64,000 nt of DNA from Agrobacterium tumefaciens. GTDB lineage: Bacteria; Pseudomonadota; Alphaproteobacteria; Rhizobiales; Rhizobiaceae. Numbering within the stretch: the stretch's first letter is position 1; each line of letters begins with the position of its first letter. Of this stretch, positions 47,063-56,382 are shown piece after piece. Made by a program: the position numbers and the translations under genes. The stretch spans positions 558,001-622,000 of the forward strand of contig NZ_CP115842.1 of the NCBI RefSeq assembly GCF_013318015.2. The letters run 5' to 3'. The notes below the pieces were generated by a model. That model saw only the letters and a list, made by a program, of their open reading frames with translations. It was not told where the DNA came from and searched no databases.

Positions 47063-47806
47063 ATGCAGGATGGATTTACAGCGCGTTTCATAGAGTTGGC
47101 CGCGCACATAGGCCTCAACTATGACTTTCTGAACAGCGGCTACGAGGTTCAGATATGGCTCGACGGCATGAAGATGACGCTCATCCTCGTCGCCGTCACC
47201 CTGCCGCTCAGCCTCGTTTTCGGCTTCATTTTCGCCGCCATGCTCACGTCAGGCAAAGGCTGGCTCGCCGGTCCGGTGCGCGCCTATGTGGAATTGACGC
47301 GCAACACGCCGACGCTGGTGCAGCTGATGTGTGGTTTCCTTGTGCTCAACATGTTGATTTCAAACGCGCTCGGCGGCGCGCAGAACAATCCGCTCACCCC
47401 GTTCTTCTGGGTCGTCGCCATCACCGGCCTGCACGTTGCCGCCTTCCATGCGGAAGCCTTGCGCGGCGGTATCGAGGCGGTGCCGGCTACCACCATCGAA
47501 GCGGCACGCGCCATCGGTTTCAGCTCTTTCGAGATTTTACGTTACGTGGAATTTCCGCTGGCAATCCGCACGGCACTTCCTTCCATCATCAACAATCTCA
47601 TCAATCTGGTGAAGCTCACCACCGTCGGCTCGGCGATTGCGGTCGGTGAAATCACCTATGCCTCGATCCTGATCTGGACGCAGCGCGACAATGTGGTCGA
47701 ACTGATGCTGGTGATCCTCATCTTTTTCATTGTCATCAATTTCATCGTCGCAAGGGCGGGCCTGTGGCTTGAGCGGCGTCTTGCGGTTCCGGGGTTCGGT
47801 CAATGA
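47063..47806 (+). CDS. Amino acid ABC transporter permease (HisM/GlnP family)
   Basis: 247 residues with about five membrane segments. The first hydrophobic region (LILVAVTLPLSLVFGFIFAA) lies near 36-55. VRAYVELTRNTPTLVQLM near 73 and the coupling loop TTIEAARAIGFSSFEILRYVEFPLA near 146-170 are typical of polar amino acid permeases. Overlaps the next permease gene by 4 nt. The ribosome-binding site is weak. Confidence 0.9.
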   Translation: MQDGFTARFIELAAHIGLNYDFLNSGYEVQIWLDGMKMTLILVAVTLPLSLVFGFIFAAMLTSGKGWLAGPVRAYVELTRNTPTLVQLMCGFLVLNMLISNALGGAQNNPLTPFFWVVAITGLHVAAFHAEALRGGIEAVPATTIEAARAIGFSSFEILRYVEFPLAIRTALPSIINNLINLVKLTTVGSAIAVGEITYASILIWTQRDNVVELMLVILIFFIVINFIVARAGLWLERRLAVPGFGQ

Positions 47807-48585
47807 GCGCGGTGGTCTCTCCAACACAGGCGGCGAAGAAGCTGCCTTTCGGCACCATTCTTCTGTGCGGCGTGCTGGTTGCCGTCGTGCTGTGGCTGGT
47901 TCTCGATCCCTCGCTCGGACAGGTGCTGCTGGAATGGCTGCCCTATCTCGGCAAGGGTTTTGCCATGAATGTGCTGATCAGCATCCTGGCGATTGCCATC
48001 GGCACCATCATCGGCGTCGTGCTTGGCATCATGGAGCTTGCGCCCTATCGCCTCGTGCGCGCGCCGGCGCTCACCTACGTGCAAATCTTCCGCAACGCCC
48101 CGCATCTGGTGCTGATTTTCGCCGCGACCTACATCTTCCCCTTCGAGATCGTCGCCTTCGGCAACTACATTCCGTTTCCAGACTGGATCAAGGCCGTGGT
48201 CGGGCTTGCGATTCCGGCCAGCGCCCACATCGCCGAAATCACCCGAGGCGCCATCCAGTCCATTCCCACTGCACAATGGGAAGCGGCGCAGGGCCTCGGG
48301 TTTTCACGCAACCAGACGCTGCGCTGGATCATCCTGCCGCAATGCGTGAAGCGCTCGCTGCCGCCGTGGATGAACCTTTACGCCTCCATCACCATGGGCA
48401 CGGCGCTTGCCTCGCTGGTCGGCGTGCATGAGCTTCTCCACGCCGCAACCGATGCCAGCACCGCCGTGCAGCGCAACGATTTCACCGTCGTGGTCTATCT
48501 CACCGTCCTGATGGCGTTCTTCCTGTTCTGCTATCCCGTGTCCCGTTTCACGCAGCGCCTTGAACGGCGCTTCGCTTCCCGCTGA
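47803..48585 (+). CDS. Amino acid ABC transporter permease (HisQ/GlnP family)
   Basis: 260 residues with about five membrane segments. Conserved blocks: PALTYVQIFRNAPHLVLIF near 85-103 and the coupling loop TAQWEAAQGLGFSRNQTLRWIILPQ near 147-171. Its ATG overlaps the preceding permease stop (ATGA), and the ATPase gene follows 12 nt later. With the upstream permease it forms a heterodimeric channel, unlike the single YxeN of Bacillus. Confidence 0.9.
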   Translation: MSAVVSPTQAAKKLPFGTILLCGVLVAVVLWLVLDPSLGQVLLEWLPYLGKGFAMNVLISILAIAIGTIIGVVLGIMELAPYRLVRAPALTYVQIFRNAPHLVLIFAATYIFPFEIVAFGNYIPFPDWIKAVVGLAIPASAHIAEITRGAIQSIPTAQWEAAQGLGFSRNQTLRWIILPQCVKRSLPPWMNLYASITMGTALASLVGVHELLHAATDASTAVQRNDFTVVVYLTVLMAFFLFCYPVSRFTQRLERRFASR

Positions 48586-48597
48586 TTGGAATACACC

Positions 48598-49398
48598 ATG
48601 TCCGCATCCGCCCCCCAAACCGCCGCCAAAGCTCTGGTTGAACTGGAAGGCGTGCACCTGTCCTTCGGCGACAATCAAGTGCTCAAAGGCATTGATCTCA
48701 CCGTCAACAAGGGCGACGCCGTCTCCATCATCGGCCCTTCCGGCTCGGGCAAATCCACGATCCTGCGCTGCATCAACGGCCTGCTCATTCCGCAATCTGG
48801 CAAGATCACCGTGGGGGGCACCCGCGTCGATCAGCTGAAAACGGAAGCTGAGCGCATAACGCTGCGCAAGCGCATCGGCATTGTCTTCCAGCAGTTCAAC
48901 CTCTTCCCGCATCTGACTGTCATGGAAAATATCACAATCGCGCCGATTAAAATCCTCGGCACGCCGAAGGCGGAAGCCGAGCGTCATGCCCGCGAATTGC
49001 TGGAAAAAGTCCGCCTGTCGCAGAAGGTGGATGCCTATCCCGGTCAGCTGTCTGGCGGCCAGCAGCAGCGTGTGGCCATTGCCCGCGCGCTTGCCATGCG
49101 GCCTGAATTGGTGCTGTTCGACGAGGTTACCTCCGCACTTGATCCGGAAACCGTGGGCGAAGTGCTCGCCGTCATCCGCGATCTCGTCAATGACGGCATG
49201 ACCAGCATTCTCGTGACCCACGAAATGCGCTTCGCCGAGGAAATCAGCGACAATATCGTCTTCACGGAAAACGGCCTGATCGTTGATCAGGGCACGCCGG
49301 AGCACATCTTCTACAAGTCGACCAATCCGCGTATCAACGCCTTCGTAAAGGGCCTCGGCGGACAGGTGGCACGGGTCGCCGACGGTGAAGGGATCTGA
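48598..49398 (+). CDS. Amino acid ABC transporter ATP-binding protein (GlnQ/HisP type)
   Basis: 266 residues from the ATG at 48598. Walker A GPSGSGKSTILRC near 44, Q-loop GIVFQQFNLFPHLTV near 96, signature LSGGQQQRVAIARALA near 149, Walker B LVLFDEVTSALDPE near 169, H-loop VTHEMRF near 206. Length is normal for the polar amino acid uptake class. The next gene starts 4 nt downstream. Confidence 0.93.
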   Translation: MSASAPQTAAKALVELEGVHLSFGDNQVLKGIDLTVNKGDAVSIIGPSGSGKSTILRCINGLLIPQSGKITVGGTRVDQLKTEAERITLRKRIGIVFQQFNLFPHLTVMENITIAPIKILGTPKAEAERHARELLEKVRLSQKVDAYPGQLSGGQQQRVAIARALAMRPELVLFDEVTSALDPETVGEVLAVIRDLVNDGMTSILVTHEMRFAEEISDNIVFTENGLIVDQGTPEHIFYKSTNPRINAFVKGLGGQVARVADGEGI

Positions 49399-49402
49399 CG
49401 CC

Positions 49403-50749
49403 ATGACCGCCGACGAAAAACTCACCCTTCATCTGGCAGAAGCCATCGCCGCCTCTGATCCGCTCCGCGACGAAGAGGCTGTGACGATCGCCCGCACGGC
49501 GCTGATCGACTTTTTTGCCTGTATGCTGGGTGGCGCTTCCGACCGAAGCACGAAAATCCTCATCGACAGCTTTACGTCAGGCACATACGGCACGGCTGGC
49601 ATTGTCGGCCATGATCTGCGCACGGATGCTTTCACGGCCGCACTCATCAATGGTCATGCGGGGCACGTGCTGGATTATGACGACGTCCATGGCAGCGTGC
49701 GCGGCCACCCCACCGTCGCCATCGTTCCAGCTCTATTGGCTGTTGCGGTCGAGGAAGGCTCTACGGCGGATGCATTTATCGCCGCCTATATTGTCGGGCT
49801 GGAAACCATGGCGAGGCTTGGCCTGTCGCTCGGCACCAAGCATTACGAAAATGGCTTCCACGCCACCGCGACCCTCGGCCCCATCGGTGCGGCGGCGGCC
49901 ATTGCCCATCTTCTGAAATTCACCCCGCAGACGACCGCTATCGCACTCGGCCTTGCCGCCACGCAGTCGGCCGGACTTCGCCTGCAATTTGGTTATGATG
50001 CGAAGCCCCTGCATGCCGGGCTTGCGACACGCGCTGGCCTCACCGCCGCGCAGCTGGCAAGATCAGGTTTTCAGGGTGCGCAGGATTTTCTGGAAAACCC
50101 TATCGGCTTTTATTCCGCCTTCGCCTTTGGCGCGGAACAGCCGAAACGGCTCCTGTCCGGCTGGGGTACACCCTGGCAGATCGTCTCTCCCGGATTGACG
50201 CTCAAGGCATTTCCCTGCTGCACCGCCAGCCACCCTGTTGCCGTTGGTGCGCTTGCACTGCGCAGCGCCAATGATCTGGCACCAGATGAAATCGAAACTG
50301 TCGTCATCACCTTTCCCCCGGGAGGCGATGCCGCTCTTGTGGGTTCGGCCACACCCGCCACGGGCATCGATGCGCGTTTCAGCGCCGAATATGTCTTTGC
50401 CGCCGCACTGACGGATGGCGCACTCGGCATCAGCCATTTCGACGAACGCCCTGCACGCGCCGACCTGCTTGGACTTTCCGCAAAAGTCTCGCGCCGGCAC
50501 GACGAGACCGCCCGCCGCCTCTCGCCGGATCCTACCACCCGTTTCGTGGTCATCGACGTGACGAAGAAGGATGGCACGGTGCTGTCGCGCCGTATTGACG
50601 GTCTTCCCGGCATTGATGACCCCACGGAAAAATTTGCCGACGCCACCGGCGGCAATGAAAAATTCGCCGGAATTCCGGCACTGGTGCGGACCATGAAAAC
50701 CTCAGCCGACCTCAAGAAGCTAGAAGTGCTTCTGGCAACGCAAATATAA
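49403..50749 (+). CDS. MmgE/PrpD family protein (YxeQ-like)
   Basis: 448 residues from the ATG at 49403. MmgE/PrpD fold, the family of 2-methylcitrate dehydratase and cis-aconitate decarboxylase. Seen: DFFACMLGGASDRS near 36, AALINGHAGHVLDYDDVHGSVRGHPTV near 78-104 (a substrate-pocket block of the family), and GTPWQIVSPGLTLKAFPCCTASHPV near 256-280. No methylcitrate cycle genes are nearby. In B. subtilis the homologous YxeQ sits with YxeK in the S-(2-succino)cysteine operon, and this gene likewise precedes a YxeK-type monooxygenase. Exact reaction unknown. Confidence 0.88.
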   Translation: MTADEKLTLHLAEAIAASDPLRDEEAVTIARTALIDFFACMLGGASDRSTKILIDSFTSGTYGTAGIVGHDLRTDAFTAALINGHAGHVLDYDDVHGSVRGHPTVAIVPALLAVAVEEGSTADAFIAAYIVGLETMARLGLSLGTKHYENGFHATATLGPIGAAAAIAHLLKFTPQTTAIALGLAATQSAGLRLQFGYDAKPLHAGLATRAGLTAAQLARSGFQGAQDFLENPIGFYSAFAFGAEQPKRLLSGWGTPWQIVSPGLTLKAFPCCTASHPVAVGALALRSANDLAPDEIETVVITFPPGGDAALVGSATPATGIDARFSAEYVFAAALTDGALGISHFDERPARADLLGLSAKVSRRHDETARRLSPDPTTRFVVIDVTKKDGTVLSRRIDGLPGIDDPTEKFADATGGNEKFAGIPALVRTMKTSADLKKLEVLLATQI

Positions 50750-50776
50750 CACGACTGAAATAAAGGCATGATCACC

Positions 50777-52087
50777 ATGACCACGAATACCCGCAAAAGA
50801 CAGATGCATCTTGGCCTGTTCCTGCAAGGAGCCGGCCACCACGTTTCCGGCTGGCGTCACCCGGATGCGGAAGCCGGCAGCGAGAATTTCGACCTGTTGA
50901 CCCGTGTCACAAAAATGGCCGAAGATGCCAAGTTCGACATGGTCTTTCTGGCCGATGGTCTCACAAGCGGCGTCGACGCCCATCCCTCGATGATCGCCCG
51001 TTTCGAGCCGCTTACCCTGCTTGCGGCGCTTGCCATGGTGACAAACAAGATCGGACTGGCCGCCACCGCCTCCACCACCTATGGTGAGCCCTACCACACC
51101 GCACGCGCCTTCGCCTCCATCGACCATCTCAGCCACGGGCGTGCGGCGTGGAACATCGTTACCACCTCCTACGCCCGCACGGCGGCGAACTTCTCCAAGA
51201 GTCATCCCGAGCATGACGAGCGTTATGCCGTTGCGGAAGAATATGTGAACGTCGTGCGTGGCCTGTGGGACAGCTGGGACGACGACGCCTTCGTCAAGGA
51301 CAAGGAAGGCGGCCGCTACGTCGATCCGCAGAAGGTCCATATTCTCGATCACGAAGGCAAATATTTCACGGTGAAGGGTCCGCTGAACATTCCGCGTTCA
51401 CCGCAGGGTCACCCGGTTCTCATTCAGGCCGGCTCCTCCGGCCCGGGGCAGGATCTCGCCGCCCGCACTGCCGATATCGTCTTCACCGCCCAGCAGGCCA
51501 TTTCCGAGGCGCAGGCCTTCTACACCAGCCTAAAGGCGCGAGTGGAGAAATTCGGCCGCGATCCCGCAACCGTTGCCGTGATGCCCGGTTTCATGCCCAT
51601 CATCGGCAAGAGCTTCGAAGAGGCCGGCGAGAAGCTGAAGGAGCTGAACCGCTGGACCGACATCAAGAGCGCCATGCCGTTGCTTGAGGAACGCATCGGC
51701 CATAGCCTTACCGAGTATGATCTCGACGGCCCGCTGCCGGACCTGCCTATTTCCGACCAGTTGCGCAGCCGCGCCGAACTTTTGACCGAACTGGCGCGCC
51801 GCGAAAAGTTGACGATCCGGGAACTGGCGCTGCGCGTTGCAGCTGGTCGTGGCCACCATATCGTCATGGGCACGGCCAAGGACGTGGCGGATCGCATGCA
51901 GGAGTGGTTCGAGAACGGCGCGGCCGACGGCTTCAACGTCATGCCGCCCTTCTTCCCCGGCGGGTTGGAAGAATTCAACCGCGAAGTCGTGCCGCTCTTG
52001 CAGGAACGTGGCCTGTTCCGCAAGGAATACGAAGGCTCGACGTTGCGCGACCATCTCGGCATCAACAGGCCTGCCCTGCGGGCATAA
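50777..52087 (+). CDS. Flavin-dependent monooxygenase, NtaA/SnaA/DszA/SoxA class (YxeK-like)
   Basis: 436 residues from the ATG at 50777; another ATG lies 9 nt upstream, too close to the AAAGG. LLM-class bacterial luciferase fold needing reduced FMN from a partner reductase (none in this operon). Characteristic: MHLGLFLQGAGHHVSGWRHP near 9-28, SHGRAAWNIVTTSY near 120, YPVA-type RYAVAEEYVNVVRGLWDSW near 151, and HPVLIQAGSSGPGQDLAAR near 214. The family cleaves C-N or C-S bonds of nitrilotriacetate, dibenzothiophene sulfone or, for YxeK, N-acetyl-S-(2-succino)cysteine. Last gene of the operon. Confidence 0.9.
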   Translation: MTTNTRKRQMHLGLFLQGAGHHVSGWRHPDAEAGSENFDLLTRVTKMAEDAKFDMVFLADGLTSGVDAHPSMIARFEPLTLLAALAMVTNKIGLAATASTTYGEPYHTARAFASIDHLSHGRAAWNIVTTSYARTAANFSKSHPEHDERYAVAEEYVNVVRGLWDSWDDDAFVKDKEGGRYVDPQKVHILDHEGKYFTVKGPLNIPRSPQGHPVLIQAGSSGPGQDLAARTADIVFTAQQAISEAQAFYTSLKARVEKFGRDPATVAVMPGFMPIIGKSFEEAGEKLKELNRWTDIKSAMPLLEERIGHSLTEYDLDGPLPDLPISDQLRSRAELLTELARREKLTIRELALRVAAGRGHHIVMGTAKDVADRMQEWFENGAADGFNVMPPFFPGGLEEFNREVVPLLQERGLFRKEYEGSTLRDHLGINRPALRA

Positions 52088-52116
52088 AAAACGGATGCCC
52101 GGCGACGGGCATCCGT
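52085..52116 (-). terminator. Terminator for the PAS chemoreceptor gene
   Basis: ACGGATGCCCG (52091-52101) and CGGGCATCCGT (52106-52116) form a perfect 11-bp stem. On the minus strand it runs into TTTTTT at 52090-52085. It overlaps the stop region of the convergent monooxygenase gene and may slow transcription both ways. Confidence 0.85.
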
Positions 52117-52157
52117 ATGACAAGAGGCTCACGTGGAAGCAGGCTGTCGCCGATCCG

Positions 52158-53894
52158 TCAGGCTGCTTTCCTTCCCGACAGTTTCACACTGTGGCTCGTC
52201 CGCGACGAGTTGGATGAAATGGATGCCCCGTCGTCGCGCTGGGTCGCGCGGCGGTTCAGTTTGAACAGGCTGACCAGTTGCGCCAGCACATCCGCACCCT
52301 GGGCAAGGGTAGCGCTAATGGCGGTCGTGCGCGCGCTCATCGCCGCGTTTTCCTGCGTCATCCGGTCGAGCTGGTTGACTGCACGGTTGATTTCGCTGAT
52401 GCCTAAGGCCTGTTCATCGGCGGCCTTGGCGATCATATCGACATTGCCGTCAATGTGCTTCACCAGCGCATCGATCTGCTTCAGCGCCTCACCCGTCTCG
52501 CCGACAAGCCGCACGCCTTCCATAACCTCGGTGCCGGAATTGTTGATGAGCGCCTTGATTTCCTTGGCGGCACTGGCGGAGCGTTGCGCAAGTTCGCGCA
52601 CCTCCTGTGCCACGACCGCAAAACCCTTGCCGGCATCGCCCGCGCGCGCGGCTTCGACGCCCGCATTCAGGGCAAGAAGGTTGGTCTGGAAGGCGATTTC
52701 GTCGATAACGCCGATAATCTGGCTGATTTCCCGCGATGCCGTCTCGATGCGCTGCATGGCGTTGACGGTACGCCCAACCACTTCCGTGGAAGCCGCCGTT
52801 GACGTCCGCGCACTCTGAACGAGTTTTCGGGTTTCCTTGGTGTTTTCCGTCGATGCCCGTACGGTCGCGGTGATTTCTTCCAGCGCCGCCGAGGTTTCCT
52901 CCAGCGCCACGGCCTGCTCACGCGATCTTTCGGCGAGATGAACAGAGGCTTCGCTGACTTCCTGGCTGCTTCTGGTCAGGTCATCGGTCTGCCCAAGAAC
53001 ATTTTCCAGGGTTTTCTGGAATTCGGCGATGGACTTGTTGAAATCCCGTCTCAGCCCCTCGAACTCACCCACGAAAGGCTTATCGAGCGTGACGCGGATG
53101 TTGCACTGGGAAAGACGCTCAAGCGCAGCGCCCAGTTCTTCCACCGCATGGACGCGGTCCGTTACATCGAAGGCGAATTTCACCACCTTGACGACTTTTC
53201 CCCGCTCGTCGATGATAGGGTTGTAGGACGCCTGGATGAAGACGCGTTTTTCGTTCTTGCCGAGCCGCATGAACTGACCGGTCGAGAACTCTCCCTTACC
53301 AAGATCCTTCCAGAAATTGCGGTACTCTTCGGACTGCACGTAGCCACGCTCGCAAAACATCGAATGATGATTGCCGATGATCTCTTCCGCCGTGTAGCCG
53401 AGTGCTGTCAGGAAGTTCTCATTCGCGGAGAGAATTTTCCCCTCGGGAGTGAACTCGATCATCGCCTGCGCACGCGAAAGCGCTGCCAGCTTGCCGTTAT
53501 CCTCGGTGCTTCGGCGCTTCGTCGCCGTGATATCGGAAGCGATCTTGACCACCTTGTAAGGTTTGCCGAAACGAAAAACCGGATTGTAGGAGGCTTCAAT
53601 CCAGATGTCGTCGCCGGTTTTCGACCGCCGCCGATATTGGCCCTGATCGTATTCGCCGCGTGAGAGTTTCGCCCAGAAGGCCTTGTATTCGGGTGACGCT
53701 GCATCTTCGGGGGACAGGAACATGCTATGGGGGCGTCCGATGATTTCTGATTGCTGATAGCCGACCGCCTTGCAGAAATTGTCGTTCGCTTTCAGAATTT
53801 TGCCAGTCAGATCGAACTCGATGATGGCTTGCGAGCGGCTTAGGGCATCAAGTACCGCAGATGCGTCCGTACCGAGTTTGAAAAATTGAGACAT
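52158..53894 (-). CDS. Soluble PAS-PAS methyl-accepting chemotaxis protein
   Basis: 578 residues from the ATG at 53894 behind GGGAG; no membrane segment. Two PAS domains (about 10-120 and 130-245) are near-duplicates: each carries an '[10 protein letters not shown]' or '[10 protein letters not shown]' helix and a YDQGQYRR or FSTGQFMR strand with QASYNPI or EASYNPV. A signalling domain covers about 300-545 with [20 protein letters not shown]. Similar soluble receptors (BdlA, aerotaxis-type) sense redox or light through haem or flavin, but no ligand residue can be assigned here. The C-terminus is basic, without a CheR-tethering pentapeptide. Confidence 0.92.
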   Translation of the reverse strand: MSQFFKLGTDASAVLDALSRSQAIIEFDLTGKILKANDNFCKAVGYQQSEIIGRPHSMFLSPEDAASPEYKAFWAKLSRGEYDQGQYRRRSKTGDDIWIEASYNPVFRFGKPYKVVKIASDITATKRRSTEDNGKLAALSRAQAMIEFTPEGKILSANENFLTALGYTAEEIIGNHHSMFCERGYVQSEEYRNFWKDLGKGEFSTGQFMRLGKNEKRVFIQASYNPIIDERGKVVKVVKFAFDVTDRVHAVEELGAALERLSQCNIRVTLDKPFVGEFEGLRRDFNKSIAEFQKTLENVLGQTDDLTRSSQEVSEASVHLAERSREQAVALEETSAALEEITATVRASTENTKETRKLVQSARTSTAASTEVVGRTVNAMQRIETASREISQIIGVIDEIAFQTNLLALNAGVEAARAGDAGKGFAVVAQEVRELAQRSASAAKEIKALINNSGTEVMEGVRLVGETGEALKQIDALVKHIDGNVDMIAKAADEQALGISEINRAVNQLDRMTQENAAMSARTTAISATLAQGADVLAQLVSLFKLNRRATQRDDGASISSNSSRTSHSVKLSGRKAA

Positions 53895-54226
53895 GTCTTT
53901 GAACTCCCAACAATAACTTGTATGCGGACCTTTCCTCCTCGATGCCAAAGAGATGAAAATAAAGGATCGGTCTGCGTGTAAGCGAAACCTAGCCGGACAC
54001 CGTTAAATAGCAATTAATGATGACCCATAACTATTGGTCCAATGACCGAAACTGTTGGCAAGAATACTTCAGACCGAGCTGCCTTTACCAACCCGTCCGC
54101 ACCGGATGAGAACCGCTTATTTGCCACAGTGCTGATATTTCTGCCTCCGCAGAGCGATACGGGCTTTCATCGATACGGCATTCATTGTTATGGCGGGCTT
54201 GAAAGATTTGTGTTGCAGGAGCGCCG

Positions 54227-55480
54227 ATGACCAAAACCCTGAAATGCGACGTGCTGGTGATCGGCACCGGCATTATCGGTTCCATGGCGGCGCTTTACCT
54301 GCAAAATGCCGGGCGTGAGGTCTTTCTTCTGGAGCGCGGTGAAGTTGCCCGGGGCGCAAGCTCCGGTAATGCCGGCATCCTCGCCTTTCCCGAAATCATC
54401 CCCATTCCCGCCCCCGGCATCATGAGAAAAGCACCGCGCTGGCTTTTCGATCCGCTCGGCCCGCTCAGCGTGCCGCCTGCCTATGCGCCGAAGATCGCGC
54501 CGTGGCTGTGGCGTTTCTGGCGCGCCAGCGCTGAGCGCAACTTTCGCCACGGCCTGAGAACGCTCAGCGAGATCAACCGGCTGTCTGCCACCGAAATGGC
54601 CCATGTCGCTGCCATGCCGGAGCTCTCGCACTTTGTCGCGAAAACCGGCACGCTCGATCTTTACGACAGCGAAGCCAGCCTCAACGCTGCCCGCAAGGAC
54701 TGGGATGAAAAGGAACAGGAAGGCTTCTCTTCCAAGCGTGTCGCCCGCAACGAGATAGACGAGTTGCAGCCGGGTCTTGCCCCGCAATTCCGCCACGCCA
54801 TGTTCTCGCCTGATGGCTTGCAGGTCTCCGATCCCTACGACTTCACCCGTGCCATTTTCGACCTGGTGATCGCCCGTGGCGGAAAGCTGCGCAAGGGCGA
54901 GGCAGAACGCATCGACGCCGTCGGCGAAAGTACGATCGTGACCCTGGAAAACGGCGACAAGATTGACGCCGACAAGGTGGTGATCGCCTGCGGCGCGTGG
55001 TCCAAGCCGCTTGCCGCAACACTTGGCAACATCGTGCCGCTGGAAACCGAACGCGGCTATAACACCACCCTGCCCGCCGGCGCCTTCAACCTCACGCGCC
55101 AGCTTTATTTCAACGACCACGGTTTTGTCGTTACACCGCTATCTTCCGGCATCCGCGTTGGCGGCGCAGTCGAGTTGGGCGGTCTGGAGTTGAAGCCGAA
55201 TTTCAAGCGATCCGAGGCCATGCTCAAGAAAGCCGGGCGTTTCCTGCCCGGTCTCAAGGTTGAAGGCGGCCAGCAATGGATGGGGTTCCGCCCTTCGATG
55301 CCGGACTGTCTTCCCGTCATCGGCACGGCGCGCACCACACCTTCCGTCATCTATGCCTTTGGCCACGGCCATCTGGGGCTGACGCAATCGGCAGCTACCG
55401 CCCGCCTCGTGACGCAACTGGCAAACGGCGAGGAGACCGCAATATCGGTCGATCCGTTCCGTCCGGGGCGTTTTTCCTGA
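54227..55480 (+). CDS. FAD-dependent oxidoreductase (DadA-like D-amino acid dehydrogenase family)
   Basis: 417 residues. DAO-family flavoprotein: FAD-binding GTGIIGSMAALYLQNAGREVFLLER at about 13-37, RGASSGNAG near 42, IDADKVVIACGAWSKPLA near 243-260, and the C-terminal MGFRPSMPDCLPVIG near 351 plus FGHGHLGLTQS near 377. Such enzymes oxidise D-amino acids, glycine or proline derivatives to 2-oxo acids. Monocistronic by layout. ATG at 54227 after GGAG. The 332-nt spacer before it (53895-54226), shared with the divergent chemoreceptor gene, holds no gene I can support. Confidence 0.88.
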   Translation: MTKTLKCDVLVIGTGIIGSMAALYLQNAGREVFLLERGEVARGASSGNAGILAFPEIIPIPAPGIMRKAPRWLFDPLGPLSVPPAYAPKIAPWLWRFWRASAERNFRHGLRTLSEINRLSATEMAHVAAMPELSHFVAKTGTLDLYDSEASLNAARKDWDEKEQEGFSSKRVARNEIDELQPGLAPQFRHAMFSPDGLQVSDPYDFTRAIFDLVIARGGKLRKGEAERIDAVGESTIVTLENGDKIDADKVVIACGAWSKPLAATLGNIVPLETERGYNTTLPAGAFNLTRQLYFNDHGFVVTPLSSGIRVGGAVELGGLELKPNFKRSEAMLKKAGRFLPGLKVEGGQQWMGFRPSMPDCLPVIGTARTTPSVIYAFGHGHLGLTQSAATARLVTQLANGEETAISVDPFRPGRFS

Positions 55481-55541
55481 CAATGCGGAAATCCGGTTTC
55501 AAGCCGGTTAGAGTTTCTACGGTTTAGCGGACGCCCGCGCG

Positions 55542-56075
55542 CTATTTCACCTGCTGTACGGAATCTTCCGGAAACTCCACCGTGGCGAAGGATGGATAGA
55601 CCTTTCGCAGGATGGTCACCTGCTGCTGATCGCTCACACGCAGCAAGTACCATTGCGTACCGTCGATAAGCGCCAGGGTATGGGATTTCGCTTCGATCGT
55701 CTGGCCGCCGGTTTCCATCACCGTTTTCGTCGGAACGAGCGCATAGGGCGTTCCATCAGGCGTCTGCTGCACACTGATCGCCGCCGTGTCCATGGTGAAT
55801 TCGGTGATCTTGACCGCTGCAAGCGCCATTTGCATCTGCGTGGTCAGAGCGCTACGCAACTGCCCGACGGAAACACCCGCGTCGTTTGCAATGAATTCAA
55901 AGATTTTCGGCGGCACCGTCCGGCCGACAAAATCAAAATCCTGCGCATTCAAGGCGGCGCTGAACCGCTCTATCTGTGTTTGCAGCTTGTCTTGCTCAGA
56001 CGGCAAAAGATCGCGCGACAAAGCGGGATGAGACATAACCGCCAGCAATAACAGCCAGGCAAACAGGCGTTTCAT
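55542..56075 (-). CDS. Periplasmic hypothetical protein
   Basis: 177 residues from the ATG at 56075 behind GGAAAGG. Signal peptide MKRLFAWLLLLAVMSHPALS is cleaved near residue 20. The mature part is alpha/beta with KLQTQIERFSAALNAQDFDFV at its start and evenly spaced strands afterwards (TPYALVPTKTVMETGGQ), suggesting a small NTF2-like or DUF domain. No catalytic motif recognised. Function unknown. Next gene on the same strand lies 82 nt upstream. Confidence 0.78.
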   Translation of the reverse strand: MKRLFAWLLLLAVMSHPALSRDLLPSEQDKLQTQIERFSAALNAQDFDFVGRTVPPKIFEFIANDAGVSVGQLRSALTTQMQMALAAVKITEFTMDTAAISVQQTPDGTPYALVPTKTVMETGGQTIEAKSHTLALIDGTQWYLLRVSDQQQVTILRKVYPSFATVEFPEDSVQQVK

Positions 56076-56157
56076 TGCTTCGCCTTTCCAGGTTTGGGCT
56101 TGCCGGTTGCAAGGCATCGCAACGTCCGCGCCGCGACACGCTTGTGAACAGCGTTGC

Positions 56158-56382
56158 TCAGCGCAGCAGAATGAAACCCGCAGCCGAAAGCACGAGGAAA
56201 ACGATAAGGCCGCCAAGGAAACCCACGGACGTAAAGAAACCCGCGACCATGGCCAGCATCAGCACGCAGACCAGCATCGTACCGTACTTCGTCATGGCAA
56301 GAAAAGCGTTGTAGGTCTTTTCATGCTCGGCGTAGTTCATCTCGGCGCCAACTTCAACCGGACCTGTGTGGTGTTCGCTCAT
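56158..56382 (-). CDS. aa3-type cytochrome c oxidase subunit IV-like protein
   Basis: 74 residues from the ATG at 56382, with AGGGGAAG upstream; the longer open frame upstream has no start signal. Begins MSEHHTGPVEVGAEMNYAEHEKTYNAFLAMTKYG, the hallmark of the small bacterial CoxIV family. Two hydrophobic segments follow (about 33-51 and 54-73). The family member is a single small subunit of the alphaproteobacterial aa3 oxidase. The catalytic subunits are not in this window, so it is an orphan here. Confidence 0.88.
   Translation of the reverse strand: MSEHHTGPVEVGAEMNYAEHEKTYNAFLAMTKYGTMLVCVLMLAMVAGFFTSVGFLGGLIVFLVLSAAGFILLR

Noticed and set aside
54042..54230. 62-codon plus-strand ORF ending in an ATGA overlap with the DadA-like gene
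   Set aside because: The overlap looked like coupling, but there is no ribosome-binding site and no recognisable fold; GGAG before 54227 suffices for the downstream gene.
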